Below, one piece after another: positions 1 through 9,090 of a stretch of DNA of 64,000 nucleotides. The notes beneath the pieces are model-generated. The model ran no database searches. It worked only from the letters and a program-made list of their open reading frames with translations, and was not told the DNA's origin. The DNA is from Bacillota bacterium. GTDB taxonomy: Bacteria > Bacillota > Clostridia > Christensenellales > Aristaeellaceae. Both the position numbers and the translations under genes were made by a program. The stretch covers positions 59,164 to 123,163 of the forward strand of contig JAEWSC010000056.1 of assembly GCA_023398575.1 (NCBI GenBank). The letters run 5' to 3'. Positions within the stretch are counted from its first letter, which is position 1; each line of letters opens with the position of its first letter.

Positions 1-243
1 GGTTATATAGGTTTCATCTGTGGAAAAGCAGATATAATCAAGGCGGAGTGCTTCATCGTAAGTATGTAGATTAATGATCTGCCTTGGCTTGTATAGAACA
101 ATACAGTTGGGAGGGTACTCAACATCACTGCCATTGATACAGAATGTGCAGCCTGTTCGTGTCAGCATGATAAGCCAGGAGTTGTTACAGGCAAAGTCTG
201 CTTTATATACGCATTCAAGTGCCATGTGTTCAATTCGAAGCAT
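1..243 (-). CDS. AraC-family transcriptional regulator, N-terminal part (cut by window edge)
   Basis: This is an open frame from an ATG at 243 to the left edge with no stop, giving 81 residues. A GGAGGAA ribosome binding site lies about 7 bases upstream. The peptide begins MLRIEHMALECIYKAD and includes an N-terminal cupin-like stretch (GCTFCING, PPNCIVLYKP, LDYICFSTDE) typical of the sugar-sensing half of AraC-family regulators. The C-terminal double HTH would lie outside the window, so the family call rests on the sensor half only. It follows the GH43 gene on the same strand and probably controls a neighbouring glycan locus. Confidence 0.7.
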   Translation of the reverse strand, partial: MLRIEHMALECVYKADFACNNSWLIMLTRTGCTFCINGSDVEYPPNCIVLYKPRQIINLHTYDEALRLDYICFSTDETYIT

Positions 244-303
244 AAGCTGTTCCTCCATATCTTCAATTATTTTTTCCTGTTATGGTGATTGCTTGGTTGC
301 TAT

Positions 304-322
304 TGGAATCGCTCCCATTCCA
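304..322. promoter_or_regulatory. Inverted repeat TGGAAT-N7-ATTCCA, candidate operator
   Basis: Perfect 6-bp arms lie in the 186-bp gap between the GH43 gene and the AraC-type start. The position, about 60 bp upstream of the AraC start codon, fits a regulator site. There is no T-tract, so it is not an obvious terminator. Which protein binds it is unknown. Confidence 0.3.
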
Positions 323-429
323 CTGCAGACTATTTATTGCACTATCCATTTGTGGTATCAAGGAGGTTATGCCGGTCAGTTTCGCAATGGAATCCACAAA
401 AATTGAGTTATGCGGTCAATTGCAGCTAT

Positions 430-2073
430 TTATTTGGCGGGCAGGTTTTCTTCATACCGGAACCAATCAAACTCCGCCCATTTTTGCATGGTATGGGTAT
501 CCTGAGCAAACATGCCAACAAATGCACCTGTAAAGCAACCGCTTCGGCTGGCTTCATCAGAGAGCATACTCATATCCAGCACAGGTCCGATCTGGTGATA
601 TACGGCCGTATCTGTACTGTATTCAAAGACAAGTTCCGCGTTACGGATGTTGGCCCGTAGAAAAACGACCGCGTTTGAGGGTACACAGAAAGACGCTTCA
701 AAAATCTGCATCCGCTTGTGCAAAAAGGCATACACCTTCAATTCGGATTCGCCGGATGCCTCATTATATGTCTTGTATAAACAATAATGACTATCACTGT
801 CATAATAACAAGTAATCCCAGCCATGTGGTGATAATGCTCCGGCATAAAATGAAGAGAAGCAGTTACCTGCGCCTCAAAGGAGGTAAGGCGCCTGGCCAG
901 AAGACTGACGTTATAGTTGCTGGAAAGGGACTGACGCCCGCGAAGGCGTAAAAGGCCTTTGCGGCTAGTAACATCAGCCCAATCAGGTGTGATCTCGTTG
1001 CGCGGCGTACAAAAGCAAAGATTAAGTTGCTCGTCGTCAAAATCGTACTGTACTGGTTCAGGGGGAAACGGATGGGCAGGCAACGCCGGTGCGGGTACTG
1101 TATCCTCCGGTAGATGGCTTCCAGATGCCATGGCGAGCCATCCGTCAGGCGTCCAGGTCATCTTTTGAATAGCGGTTTCCCGGCCCAGAATGCATCGAAG
1201 CTGGGGCAGTACCGGGCGTGCGCATAGGTGCGCCATATACCACTCACCGTCTGTAGTATCTACCAGGCAGCCATGGCCTGCTTTTTGCAGCCTGATATGC
1301 GGATTATATCTCTCTGGCTGTAAAAAGTGTGCGTTTTCTGTGCCGCTGAAGTCTTCTGCAGCGCTGCTGAGAATTGGATTGTGGGGACAGGCTTCATATG
1401 GGCCTAAAATGGATGCTGATCTTGACAAGGCCACACAATGACCATATCCAGTCCCACCTTCAGCTGTAAAAAGGTAATACCAGCCATCCTTTTTGAACAG
1501 ATGCGCGCCTTCCACAAATCTTCGGGAAGTTGCACCATGGCTGATTACGACCGGGTTTCCCACCAGCTTTTTTGCATTCATGTCAAACTGCTGGATTACA
1601 ATGGAGCGCTTGTCAATGTTTTCAGGTCTGAAGTCCCTGTCTTTATTTAATATCCACTTTGTGCCGTCCTCATCATGGAATATGGAAGGATCAAATCCAC
1701 TGGAATTGATATATAGAGGCTCGCTCCATTCCCCTCGTATGTCCTCGGTCCAAATCATGTAGTTTTCTACGTCAAACAACCAGGGATTTCGGTTTACCAC
1801 TTTCGAATAGGCCAAATAGAAACGTCTCTCAGATTCACAATAGCTCAGCCCTGGCGCCCAAACACCGCGGGATGGTTTTACGCCCGTAAGATCAACTTGC
1901 TTTCTTGACTTGAGCAGGTTGCCTATCTGGTGCCAATGACATAGATCCTTGGAATGATAAAGTGGAACGCCGGGAAACCATTCAAAAGAGGATGTTACCA
2001 TGTAAAAATTGCTGTCCACACGGATGATGGATGGGTCTGGATGAAACCCCGGAAGAACTGGATTATTAATCAA
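430..2073 (-). CDS. Glycoside hydrolase family 43 beta-xylosidase / alpha-L-arabinofuranosidase
   Basis: This is a 547-residue intracellular exo-hydrolase with no signal peptide, predicted to release xylose or arabinose from short oligosaccharides. The N-terminal five-bladed propeller shows the GH43 acids: D13 in PGFHPDPS (general base), D128 in GFDPSIF (pKa modulator) and E188 in VEGAHL (general acid). A C-terminal beta-sandwich of about 190 residues matches the GH43_C2 domain of xylosidases. The start is a TTG, chosen because AGGAGG (2081-2086) sits 7 bases before it; the longer frame start at 2091 lies upstream of that site. It is downstream of, and probably co-transcribed with, the LacI regulator. 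Xylosidase versus arabinofuranosidase cannot be separated by eye. Confidence 0.9.
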   Translation of the reverse strand: MINNPVLPGFHPDPSIIRVDSNFYMVTSSFEWFPGVPLYHSKDLCHWHQIGNLLKSRKQVDLTGVKPSRGVWAPGLSYCESERRFYLAYSKVVNRNPWLFDVENYMIWTEDIRGEWSEPLYINSSGFDPSIFHDEDGTKWILNKDRDFRPENIDKRSIVIQQFDMNAKKLVGNPVVISHGATSRRFVEGAHLFKKDGWYYLFTAEGGTGYGHCVALSRSASILGPYEACPHNPILSSAAEDFSGTENAHFLQPERYNPHIRLQKAGHGCLVDTTDGEWYMAHLCARPVLPQLRCILGRETAIQKMTWTPDGWLAMASGSHLPEDTVPAPALPAHPFPPEPVQYDFDDEQLNLCFCTPRNEITPDWADVTSRKGLLRLRGRQSLSSNYNVSLLARRLTSFEAQVTASLHFMPEHYHHMAGITCYYDSDSHYCLYKTYNEASGESELKVYAFLHKRMQIFEASFCVPSNAVVFLRANIRNAELVFEYSTDTAVYHQIGPVLDMSMLSDEASRSGCFTGAFVGMFAQDTHTMQKWAEFDWFRYEENLPAK

Positions 2074-2120
2074 GCAAACGCCTCCTAACAAATTCTCTTA
2101 ACGGCCACAGCCATACAAAA

Positions 2121-3158
2121 TCAGCTATTTGGCTGATGTTTTTTTACGGTGTGGCCCTTATATAGCGTCATTGGGTACATAACCGGCTGGACGTCTTCTT
2201 CGTCAGAAAGCTTTTTAATAAGAAGTTCAGCTGCAATCTTGCCAAGGTCGGAAACTGGCTGAGCCATCGTTGTCAAGTCTGGCAACAAGCCGGCCAAATC
2301 CATTTCGTTCGTCAGGTGATCAAAACCGGCAATCGATAAATCATCAGGGATAGCTATTCCGGCTTCTTTGGCCGCAAGGTATCCTCCAAAGGCAGCCGCG
2401 TCATTCGCGAACAGTATGGCAGTAAATTCGGCGCTTTTTGACAACAAACGCTTCATGCACCAATAACCGTCTTCAAACATAAAGCCGCATGGTATAACAT
2501 TGCTTTCCGTAAGTGGAATGCCTTCATCCTGCATGGCCTTCACAAAGCCCTCCATTCTGTCGCGGGCAATGCTGCCATCCAGCGGCCCAGAGGCGTGGAG
2601 AATGTTTACATGCCCCTGTTTTAACAGATATTTGGTGGCCTGATAAGCACCGTCAAAATTGTCTACATTCACACTTGTGATTCGCTTATCCTTCGTATGA
2701 TTTTGTATGATCACAAATGGAATGCCAGAAGCAACAAGAAAGTCGATATCATCCGGCTGCAGGTCATTTTCCAAGGCGACGATCAGGCCGTCAACCCCTT
2801 TTTGAATGAGCGTCTTCAGATAGCGCTTGTGATCTTTTGTATAAGAGCGTAGCCTGATATTACTTTTGCTGTTAGCCAAAAGAATGCCATAACTCGTATT
2901 CTGTGACACGAACTGCTCTATACCGGCGTATATACCCGCCCAAAAGGGCTGCGTAATATTGTAAACCAGTATGCCAATGACATCATTGCGTTTGCTGGCC
3001 AAGGAGCGGGCTGCCGCATTGGGGATATAATTCATGCTTTCAATGATTTGCCGGATTGTTTGCCTTGTCTTTTCTTTCACACTGGGGTGATTGTTCAATA
3101 CGCGCGACACTGTGGCACGGGACACACCCGCTTTACTTGCGATCTCATCAATGTTCAT
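2121..3158 (-). CDS. LacI-family transcriptional regulator
   Basis: This 345-residue protein has an N-terminal LacI HTH (MNIDEIASKAGVSRATVSRV), a hinge helix near RSLASKRN, and a periplasmic-binding-protein-like sensor domain (GILVYNITQPFWAGI, VDGLIVAL, AILFANDAAAFG, IAGFDHL). It is of normal family length. AGGAG lies 8 bases before the ATG. It is the first gene of a two-gene unit with the GH43 enzyme 47 bp downstream, which suggests local control of pentoside hydrolysis. Its own promoter carries a LacI-like operator at the start site, consistent with autoregulation. Confidence 0.93.
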   Translation of the reverse strand: MNIDEIASKAGVSRATVSRVLNNHPSVKEKTRQTIRQIIESMNYIPNAAARSLASKRNDVIGILVYNITQPFWAGIYAGIEQFVSQNTSYGILLANSKSNIRLRSYTKDHKRYLKTLIQKGVDGLIVALENDLQPDDIDFLVASGIPFVIIQNHTKDKRITSVNVDNFDGAYQATKYLLKQGHVNILHASGPLDGSIARDRMEGFVKAMQDEGIPLTESNVIPCGFMFEDGYWCMKRLLSKSAEFTAILFANDAAAFGGYLAAKEAGIAIPDDLSIAGFDHLTNEMDLAGLLPDLTTMAQPVSDLGKIAAELLIKKLSDEEDVQPVMYPMTLYKGHTVKKHQPNS

Positions 3159-3227
3159 ATCGGATTCTCCTGATATGTTAATCGCGCATATCCTTTAACA
3201 GGAATGAATGTGAAAATTAAACGTCAA

Positions 3228-3239
3228 GGGAGCGCTTCC
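3228..3239. promoter_or_regulatory. LacI-type operator / cre-like site at the lacI-GH43 start site
   Basis: Read on the minus strand the site is GGAAGCGCTCCC, with an AGCGCT core and one imperfect flank, the shape of LacI/CcpA-family operators. With the flanking T it also fits most of the cre pattern TGNAANCGNNNNCA. It covers the predicted +1 of the adjacent minus-strand promoter, a classic repression position. Confidence 0.55.
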
Positions 3240-3244
3240 ATTAC

Positions 3245-3273
3245 ATATTACAATGTGCAAATGGCGCTGTCAA
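3245..3273 (-). promoter_or_regulatory. Sigma-A promoter for the LacI-GH43 unit
   Basis: On the minus strand TTGACA (3268-3273) is followed after 17 bases by TAATAT (3245-3250). The predicted start is near 3238, inside the operator, about 80 bp before the LacI start codon. Confidence 0.7.
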
Positions 3274-3462
3274 TATATTTTCATCAAGATATATGTGCAC
3301 ATTATTCAATATCACTTATCAAACGGAGAGAAAAATACTTGTATGGTTGTGTACAATGATCCCATTTTTAATCAGGATCTATGGCATTGATGTGGAAGCG
3401 GTAACATTTTTCTACAACGCAAGAACGCTACTCTACAATCGCTACACAGCAGGCGGCCTCCT

Positions 3463-4395
3463 TCAGCGGCAAATCTTTTCTTCACACCCCTCATAACTGA
3501 CTCGCACTACGATACCATTGTCATAATTGCCAAATCCGCGGCCAAATACCGTCAACCCGCGGGATTCCGGTACTCCCTGCGGCACTGCAAGACGGAAGCG
3601 AATACGGCTCTGACTGTTGATGGAAAGATCATCGATCGTGATATCAGAAACCCTTTTCTGATCGAAATAGCACCCCGAATGGTTAATCGTCATTGCAAAC
3701 AATGTGCCATACTGGTTGATGGAATGTATCCACCAGCTCGGGCTATATACTCCCTTCACGCCGCCGAAATCCCCTGGGCTTTGCCAAACCCCCAGCTCGA
3801 TACCATTCATAGATACATGTATATCGCTCTTCCAATCATTGCAATAGCTCGGTGCTTCAGACCCCAATTCTGCGTGCAGCATCAGTTCTGAAGGGCGTGT
3901 ATTATCTGGCAGAAAATTTGGAATTTCATATTCCAAATAGCCTGTTGTCAGCCAAACAACACGTGCCAGGTAATGTTCGGGATCGGAAAAGTACTGAGGT
4001 GTATCATACACACCAACAATCTTTGACTCTGTTGCCAGCCCGCAGGGCGATGATGCCTGGTAATCAATATACTGGCCAGGGGAAACCTCTGAATGGTATG
4101 CGTTTTGGGTTCCCTTCCGCTTGACAATATCAATCAAGAACTTTTCAGGTTTTACAATGCAGATTTTTTGTGTGCCGTGTTTGGCCACGCGGGTGACAAC
4201 ATCAATTAAGCCGCATTCCTCGAGCACACGGATATGCGCTGTCATTGCGCCATTGGTGATGGACAGCGCTTTGGCCAGGTCATTCAGGTTCATTCCATTT
4301 TCATCTGACAGCAGTTCAATAATTCTGACACGAACTTCAGAACTAAGCGCTTTACAAAGAGGTATCGCATCTTGAAGATTTCCAAAGAACATCAT
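3463..4395 (-). CDS. ArsR-like winged-helix regulator with a large C-terminal domain
   Basis: This 310-residue protein has an N-terminal winged HTH of about 90 residues (LSSEVRVRIIELL, LNDLAKALSITNGAMTAHIRVLEECGL) typical of ArsR-type regulators, followed by about 200 residues rich in beta-strand and aromatic residues, possibly a sugar-sensing beta-sandwich. Classical ArsR proteins are only about 100 residues, and no metal-binding Cys pair is evident at the HTH. The start is the first of two tandem ATGs, with GGAGAG 9 bases upstream. It is divergent from the GH51 arabinofuranosidase, its likely target. The effector is unknown. Confidence 0.75.
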   Translation of the reverse strand: MMFFGNLQDAIPLCKALSSEVRVRIIELLSDENGMNLNDLAKALSITNGAMTAHIRVLEECGLIDVVTRVAKHGTQKICIVKPEKFLIDIVKRKGTQNAYHSEVSPGQYIDYQASSPCGLATESKIVGVYDTPQYFSDPEHYLARVVWLTTGYLEYEIPNFLPDNTRPSELMLHAELGSEAPSYCNDWKSDIHVSMNGIELGVWQSPGDFGGVKGVYSPSWWIHSINQYGTLFAMTINHSGCYFDQKRVSDITIDDLSINSQSRIRFRLAVPQGVPESRGLTVFGRGFGNYDNGIVVRVSYEGCEEKICR

Positions 4396-4486
4396 AGCGC
4401 TGCACTCTCCTATCTGTTTGAAACTAATTGTAAAGTATGGGGTTGGTTTAGGCAAGCAATGGCACAACATTTGAGAATATCATTCG

Positions 4487-4508
4487 ATGTTTACTTAAAA
4501 CGAAACAT
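4487..4508. promoter_or_regulatory. Inverted repeat ATGTTT-N10-AAACAT, candidate operator of the ArsR-like regulator
   Basis: Perfect 6-bp arms in the divergent spacer abut a minus-strand TATAAT (4507-4512) that could serve the regulator gene. This position suits autoregulation. No binding data can be inferred from sequence alone. Confidence 0.35.
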
Positions 4509-4571
4509 TATATATGCCATTACTTTATCTCTTCATATATCGCTTCATACATATTTAATCTGTCATGGTGC

Positions 4572-4600
4572 TTGCGATTGAGCTTTGTGAAATATATAAT
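4572..4600 (+). promoter_or_regulatory. Sigma-A promoter toward the GH51 gene, with a long leader
   Basis: TTGCGA (4572-4577), a 17-base spacer and a perfect TATAAT (4595-4600). The predicted start near 4607 leaves a leader of about 360 nt before the GH51 start codon. The 569-bp gap 4396-4964 holds this promoter, the inverted repeat to its left and otherwise no credible gene. Confidence 0.55.
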
Positions 4601-4964
4601 AGATACAAAGAGTAGCCGTGAATGATTAAATGGTAGTATTTCTATATTTTAACGCCGTCGTGAAAGAAAATGAATATAGGGATGTGTTATAGTTCCTCCT
4701 AAAATGAAAAGTGGAGAGGAGAATTTGCGCAGACGTAGCAGGAAGACATGCTTTATGGTGCTGCATCTCTTTCAGGCGGTACCATCCATTATGCAAGCTG
4801 AATATCTCTAAGTCATGACCCAAATCTCAGTTTTTACTTTCGCTGGTAAACCCAGGCACTCATGCCATCCGTATTTGATGCCAGTAATCAGAAAATTCAT
4901 ACAGGCAAGCCAGCATGTACTTGCCGCCATACGAGTAAAAAACGAAGCGAAAAGGAGCATCTTC

Positions 4965-6500
4965 ATGAGTATCAAAACCGCCGTTATCAAATTGGGCAAA
5001 ACAGGAGCCGTTATTGATAAAAATATCTATGGCCACTTTGCAGAGCATTTGGGGCGCTGTATTTACAATGGAATTTTTGTAGGCAAAACATCACCAATCC
5101 CCAATGAGGATGGTATTCGCAAAGATATTGTCGATGCCCTGAGAAAGATCAAAATTCCGGTATTGCGGTGGCCAGGCGGCTGCTTTGCCGATGAGTATCA
5201 CTGGAAGGATGGTATAGGCTTGCCAGTAGGCCGCAAGCGTATGATTAATACACACTGGGGCGGCGTCGTGGAGGACAACAGCTTTGGCACCCACGAGTTT
5301 TTCCGCCTGTGCGAACTGTTAGAAACAGCGCCTTATATATGCGGCAATGTGGGCAGCGGCAGCGTGCAGGAAATGAGCGAGTGGATCGAATACATGAATT
5401 TTGACGGGGAGTCGCCTATGGCAAATCTCCGCCGTCAAAACGGCCGGGATAAGCCCTTTGGAATACGCTACTTTGGAGTCGGGAATGAAAACTGGGGCTG
5501 CGGCGGCCGGATGCGTGCAGAGCACTACGCTGATTTGTACCGCAATTACTCCACCTATGCGCGCAATTATGGCGAGCATAAGCTGTACCTTGTCGCAGCC
5601 GGACCCAGGGGCGCCAATTATCATTGGATGGATGTCATGATGCGTGAAGCAGGCAGCCTCATGCATGGAATCGGATTGCATCACTATACGCGTGTCGGCG
5701 ACAAGGTGATTACAGTCAAGCATAAAGATGGAAACGAAGTATACCTGCGTGACGAATCACGTTCCCGCAGGTCAGCCACACAGTTTGATGAGACAGACTG
5801 GTTTGGCATCATGAAGGCCGCCTGGTTTACAGACGAACTGGTCACCAAGCATAGCGAAATCATGGACAGGCACGACCCACAAAAGCAAGTGGCCTTGATA
5901 GTGGACGAGTGGGGGACATGGTTCGACTGCGAGCCGGACACCAATCCGGGTTTTCTGTACCAGCAGAACACGCTTCGGGATGCCGTGTCCGGCGCCATTT
6001 CCCTGAACATATTCAATAACCATGCGGAAAGGGTGCGCATGGCCAATATTGCCCAGACAGTGAATGTGCTGCAGGCCATGGTGCTTACCGAGGGCGAACA
6101 GATGATACTAACCCCCAGCTATCATGTATTTGATTTGTTTACCCCACATCAGGATGCCACCCTGATGCAAAGCACGATCGAAACAACAGATTATACTTTT
6201 GGCGGCGAAACCGTTCCCGGTTTGAGTGTTTCAGCTTCTTTATCCCATGACGGTGCGATCATCATGACCATTGCCAATCCCGACCCCAATGTGGATGTGC
6301 AAGCCCGGGTGGACTTGGGTTCCTATATGCCAACAAAGGCTTCCGGCCGAATCCTTACCTCAGCGCGCATAAATGATTATAACGACTTTTCAGACGGGGA
6401 CAAGGTTCGCCCGCGTGCATACACCGGGGCTAGCTTTGAAGCTGGCACGCTCCAACTGCACCTGCCCAAAATGAGTGTGGTGGCGGTCGAGCTGCGATAA
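4965..6500 (+). CDS. Alpha-L-arabinofuranosidase, GH51
   Basis: This 511-residue cytoplasmic retaining hydrolase removes terminal alpha-L-arabinofuranose from arabino-oligosaccharides. The N-terminal motif IYGHFAEHLGRCIYNG, the (beta/alpha)8 core and C-terminal beta-sandwich are typical of GH51. The acid/base is E175 (GVGNENW) and the nucleophile E315 (VDEWGTW). The frame is open further upstream to 4815, but AAGGAG lies 7 bases before the ATG at 4965 and the GH51 fold starts there. It is transcribed divergently from the ArsR-like regulator and followed by a hairpin terminator. The symbol abfA would be apt by function but is not assigned. Confidence 0.95.
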   Translation: MSIKTAVIKLGKTGAVIDKNIYGHFAEHLGRCIYNGIFVGKTSPIPNEDGIRKDIVDALRKIKIPVLRWPGGCFADEYHWKDGIGLPVGRKRMINTHWGGVVEDNSFGTHEFFRLCELLETAPYICGNVGSGSVQEMSEWIEYMNFDGESPMANLRRQNGRDKPFGIRYFGVGNENWGCGGRMRAEHYADLYRNYSTYARNYGEHKLYLVAAGPRGANYHWMDVMMREAGSLMHGIGLHHYTRVGDKVITVKHKDGNEVYLRDESRSRRSATQFDETDWFGIMKAAWFTDELVTKHSEIMDRHDPQKQVALIVDEWGTWFDCEPDTNPGFLYQQNTLRDAVSGAISLNIFNNHAERVRMANIAQTVNVLQAMVLTEGEQMILTPSYHVFDLFTPHQDATLMQSTIETTDYTFGGETVPGLSVSASLSHDGAIIMTIANPDPNVDVQARVDLGSYMPTKASGRILTSARINDYNDFSDGDKVRPRAYTGASFEAGTLQLHLPKMSVVAVELR

Positions 6501-6536
6501 AGAGCACCAGCGTTACAGTAAATCAGCAAGGGTAAA

Positions 6537-6578
6537 CCGGAGGCGCAAATGCCATCAGCATTGTGCGCCCCGGCTTTT
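6537..6578 (+). terminator. Hairpin terminator after the GH51 gene
   Basis: CCGGAGGCGCAAATGC pairs with GCATTGTGCGCCCCGG across a short loop, with small irregularities, and is followed by CTTTTCC. The U-tract is short, so termination may be partial. Confidence 0.5.
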
Positions 6579-6711
6579 CCTGTTTCATGCAGGGTGTTGG
6601 GATCATGCAAAGCTCTGTGCTGAAATCGGTTGCCATCCGGCCAATTACGGTGTACCATGGCATTGGCATACTTTGCTGGTATGGCTTTTCACATGACCCC
6701 AAGAGAGAGAA

Positions 6712-7962
6712 ATGGTGCTGCTCAAAATGTTGAAAATGCTGATTATTGCAGATGATTTGTCCGGAGCGCTGGATACAGCCGTTGCTTTTTCTGCAGATAA
6801 CGTCCAGACGCTTGTATCTGTGGACACAAATATCCGCAAATGTGTTCACGCTAACCCAAATATGACTGTGCTGGCTGTGGATGCTAAAACACGCCACCTG
6901 GAACCGGCGGAAGCATACCGGATTGTGTTTGACATCGTGAAAGAAGCCAAAGCGCTTGGCATACCCTACATCTATAAAAAAACCGACTCAGCCCTGCGGG
7001 GGAATATCGGCAGTGAGCTTCAGGCAGCCCTTTGTGCAAGCGGTGAATCGCAGATTCACTTCGTGCCTGCTTTTCCTAAGCATAATCGGTACACCGTAGG
7101 CGGCATCCATTTTATTGATGGTATACCAGTGGCGCAAAGCGTATTTGGCCGCGATCCTTTTGAACCGGTCAGCCAATCCTCAGTGTCGGATATCATTGCT
7201 GCTCAAACCGGCATACCTGTTACCTTATCGGATGCTGGCAACATAGATACAGCCACAAACGGCATCATTGTTCACAATATTGCAAGTACCATGGATATGG
7301 AGCGGGTTATCACTGGTCTTTGCAATGCCGGGAAGATAAACCTGCTGGCCGGCTGCGGCGGTTTGGCCGAAGCGATGCTTGCGCATATACCATTACCTCG
7401 ACAGGCAGTTAAAGGTGAGGCTTTGCTTTTTGATAGACTATTGCTTGTTTGCGGAAGTGTGAATCCCATCACGGCAGCACAGATAGCTTTGGCTGAGAAA
7501 AACGGCTTTGCACGCCTGAACCTGCCACTGGCTATAAAGCTTGGTACAGCCAATGAGGAGCACATAAATGTCTTTTTTGATCAATGGAAAGCCGCATACC
7601 ACGCTAACAGCTTTGTGATCATTGATACCATGGACCTTCATGAACAGGGAGAAACATTGCGTTATGCCTTAAAGCACGGCATGGAGCTTTCGCAAATGCG
7701 TGAGCAGATTGCGTTGACCCTGGGGAAGATAACGAAAAGAATCTTGGATTATGGCTTTTGCGGGGCGCTGATGGTTACCGGCGGCGATACGGTCCTAGGG
7801 CTTTTAGGCCAGCTTGACGTGCAGACTCTCATTCCCGTTAGCGAGATCGCACCAGGAACAATCCTTTCGCAAATCACATACCACGGCAAAAACCACCAGC
7901 TTTTAACCAAATCCGGCGGGTTTGGCGATGAGAACCTGCTAATGAAGCTCATGAAAAAATAA
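6712..7962 (+). CDS. Four-carbon acid sugar kinase family protein (DUF1537), DtnK/OtnK-like
   Basis: This 416-residue ATP-dependent kinase has the family signatures: IIADDLSGALDTA near the N-terminus, the KTDSALRGNIG phosphate-binding motif near residue 90, PAFPKHNRYT, and GGFGDEN near the C-terminus. Characterised relatives phosphorylate D-threonate, D-erythronate or 3-oxo-tetronates at O4. The PdxA2-like dehydrogenase 21 bp downstream points to the D-threonate/D-erythronate route (kinase then oxidative decarboxylation to dihydroxyacetone phosphate). The first ATG has only a weak GAGAGA site; starts at 6727 or 6736 are also possible. Exact substrate is inference. Confidence 0.85.
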   Translation: MVLLKMLKMLIIADDLSGALDTAVAFSADNVQTLVSVDTNIRKCVHANPNMTVLAVDAKTRHLEPAEAYRIVFDIVKEAKALGIPYIYKKTDSALRGNIGSELQAALCASGESQIHFVPAFPKHNRYTVGGIHFIDGIPVAQSVFGRDPFEPVSQSSVSDIIAAQTGIPVTLSDAGNIDTATNGIIVHNIASTMDMERVITGLCNAGKINLLAGCGGLAEAMLAHIPLPRQAVKGEALLFDRLLLVCGSVNPITAAQIALAEKNGFARLNLPLAIKLGTANEEHINVFFDQWKAAYHANSFVIIDTMDLHEQGETLRYALKHGMELSQMREQIALTLGKITKRILDYGFCGALMVTGGDTVLGLLGQLDVQTLIPVSEIAPGTILSQITYHGKNHQLLTKSGGFGDENLLMKLMKK

Positions 7963-7983
7963 ATCTATCATTCGAGGGGTTGT

Positions 7984-9042
7984 ATGAAAAAGAGACCTGT
8001 CATAGGCATCACCATGGGTGATCCCGCGGGCAACGGGCCGGAAATTACACTAAAGGCGCTTAACCGCCCTGAGCTATATGAGCATTGCAGGCCTTTGGTC
8101 ATTGGCGATAAAAAAGTATTTGAGGCAGTGAAACAGCTTTCCGGCTGCAGCCATCTTTCGATCCATGCGGTGAACAGCGCCTGCGAGGCGAAATTCGAGC
8201 ATGGAACAGTGGACGTATTGCATATTGAGTTGGTGGATATGCACTCGTTTGAATATGGAAAGGTGTCTGCCATGTGCGGAAATGCCGCGTTTCAATGTGT
8301 AAAAAAGGTAATCGAGCTTGCTCTTGCAGGTGAGCTAGACGCCACTTGCACCAATGCGCTGAATAAGGAAGCCATGAATCGGGCCTTGCAAAAGGAGCAG
8401 CTTCATTTTGATGGGCACACTGAGATTTTCGCTGCCTACACCCATACCTCCAAATACGCTATGATGCTTGCGCATCATGACCTTCGGGTCATGCACGTAT
8501 CCACGCACTGCAGCCTTCGGGAAGCTTGTGACCGCGTGAAAAAGGATCGGGTGCTGGATGTAATTCGCATCGCAAATCGCGCCATGAAGGATTACGGCAT
8601 CGTAAGCCCACGTGTGGCTGTGGCTGGGCTTAACCCGCACGCAGGAGAAAACGGGCTGTTTGGCAACGAAGAACTGGAGGAGATTATACCCGCCATTGAG
8701 CAGGCTAGGCTGGAAGGCATTCTCGCGGAAGGCCCGTTTCCCGCAGACAGCTTGTTCTCAAAAGCGCTTGGCGGTTGGTATGATGTGGTGATTGCCATGT
8801 ATCATGACCAGGGGCATATCCCCTTAAAGACGATCGGCTTTGTCTACGACCGTGAAATAAAGGCTTGGAAGGCTGTGGAGGGTGTCAATATTACGCTCGG
8901 GCTTCCGATCATCCGCACCAGTGTCGATCATGGAACGGGGTTCGATCAGGCCGGTAAAGGCACCTCCAGCGAACTAAGCCTTGTGAACGCGCTGGATTAC
9001 GCCATCGCAATGGCGCAAAACAAACAGGGTTATTTGGCTTAA
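7984..9042 (+). CDS. pdxA2: PdxA2-type 4-phospho-D-threonate/erythronate dehydrogenase
   Basis: This 352-residue NAD-dependent enzyme belongs to the PdxA family. It shows GITMGDPAGNGPEIT at the N-terminus, GLNPHAGENGLFGNEE near residue 215, the metal-ligand region MYHDQGHIPLKT, and ITLGLPIIRTSVDHGT. PdxA proper serves pyridoxal phosphate synthesis, but in an operon with a DUF1537 kinase the family acts as PdxA2, oxidising 4-phospho-D-threonate or -erythronate with decarboxylation to dihydroxyacetone phosphate. GAGGGG precedes the ATG. A biosynthetic PdxA role is the less likely alternative because no vitamin B6 gene is nearby. Confidence 0.85.
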   Translation: MKKRPVIGITMGDPAGNGPEITLKALNRPELYEHCRPLVIGDKKVFEAVKQLSGCSHLSIHAVNSACEAKFEHGTVDVLHIELVDMHSFEYGKVSAMCGNAAFQCVKKVIELALAGELDATCTNALNKEAMNRALQKEQLHFDGHTEIFAAYTHTSKYAMMLAHHDLRVMHVSTHCSLREACDRVKKDRVLDVIRIANRAMKDYGIVSPRVAVAGLNPHAGENGLFGNEELEEIIPAIEQARLEGILAEGPFPADSLFSKALGGWYDVVIAMYHDQGHIPLKTIGFVYDREIKAWKAVEGVNITLGLPIIRTSVDHGTGFDQAGKGTSSELSLVNALDYAIAMAQNKQGYLA

Positions 9043-9090
9043 TGGATGCTTGCCTTGGCTGGCGGCTTCCAACCATATCATTTTTTTCTG

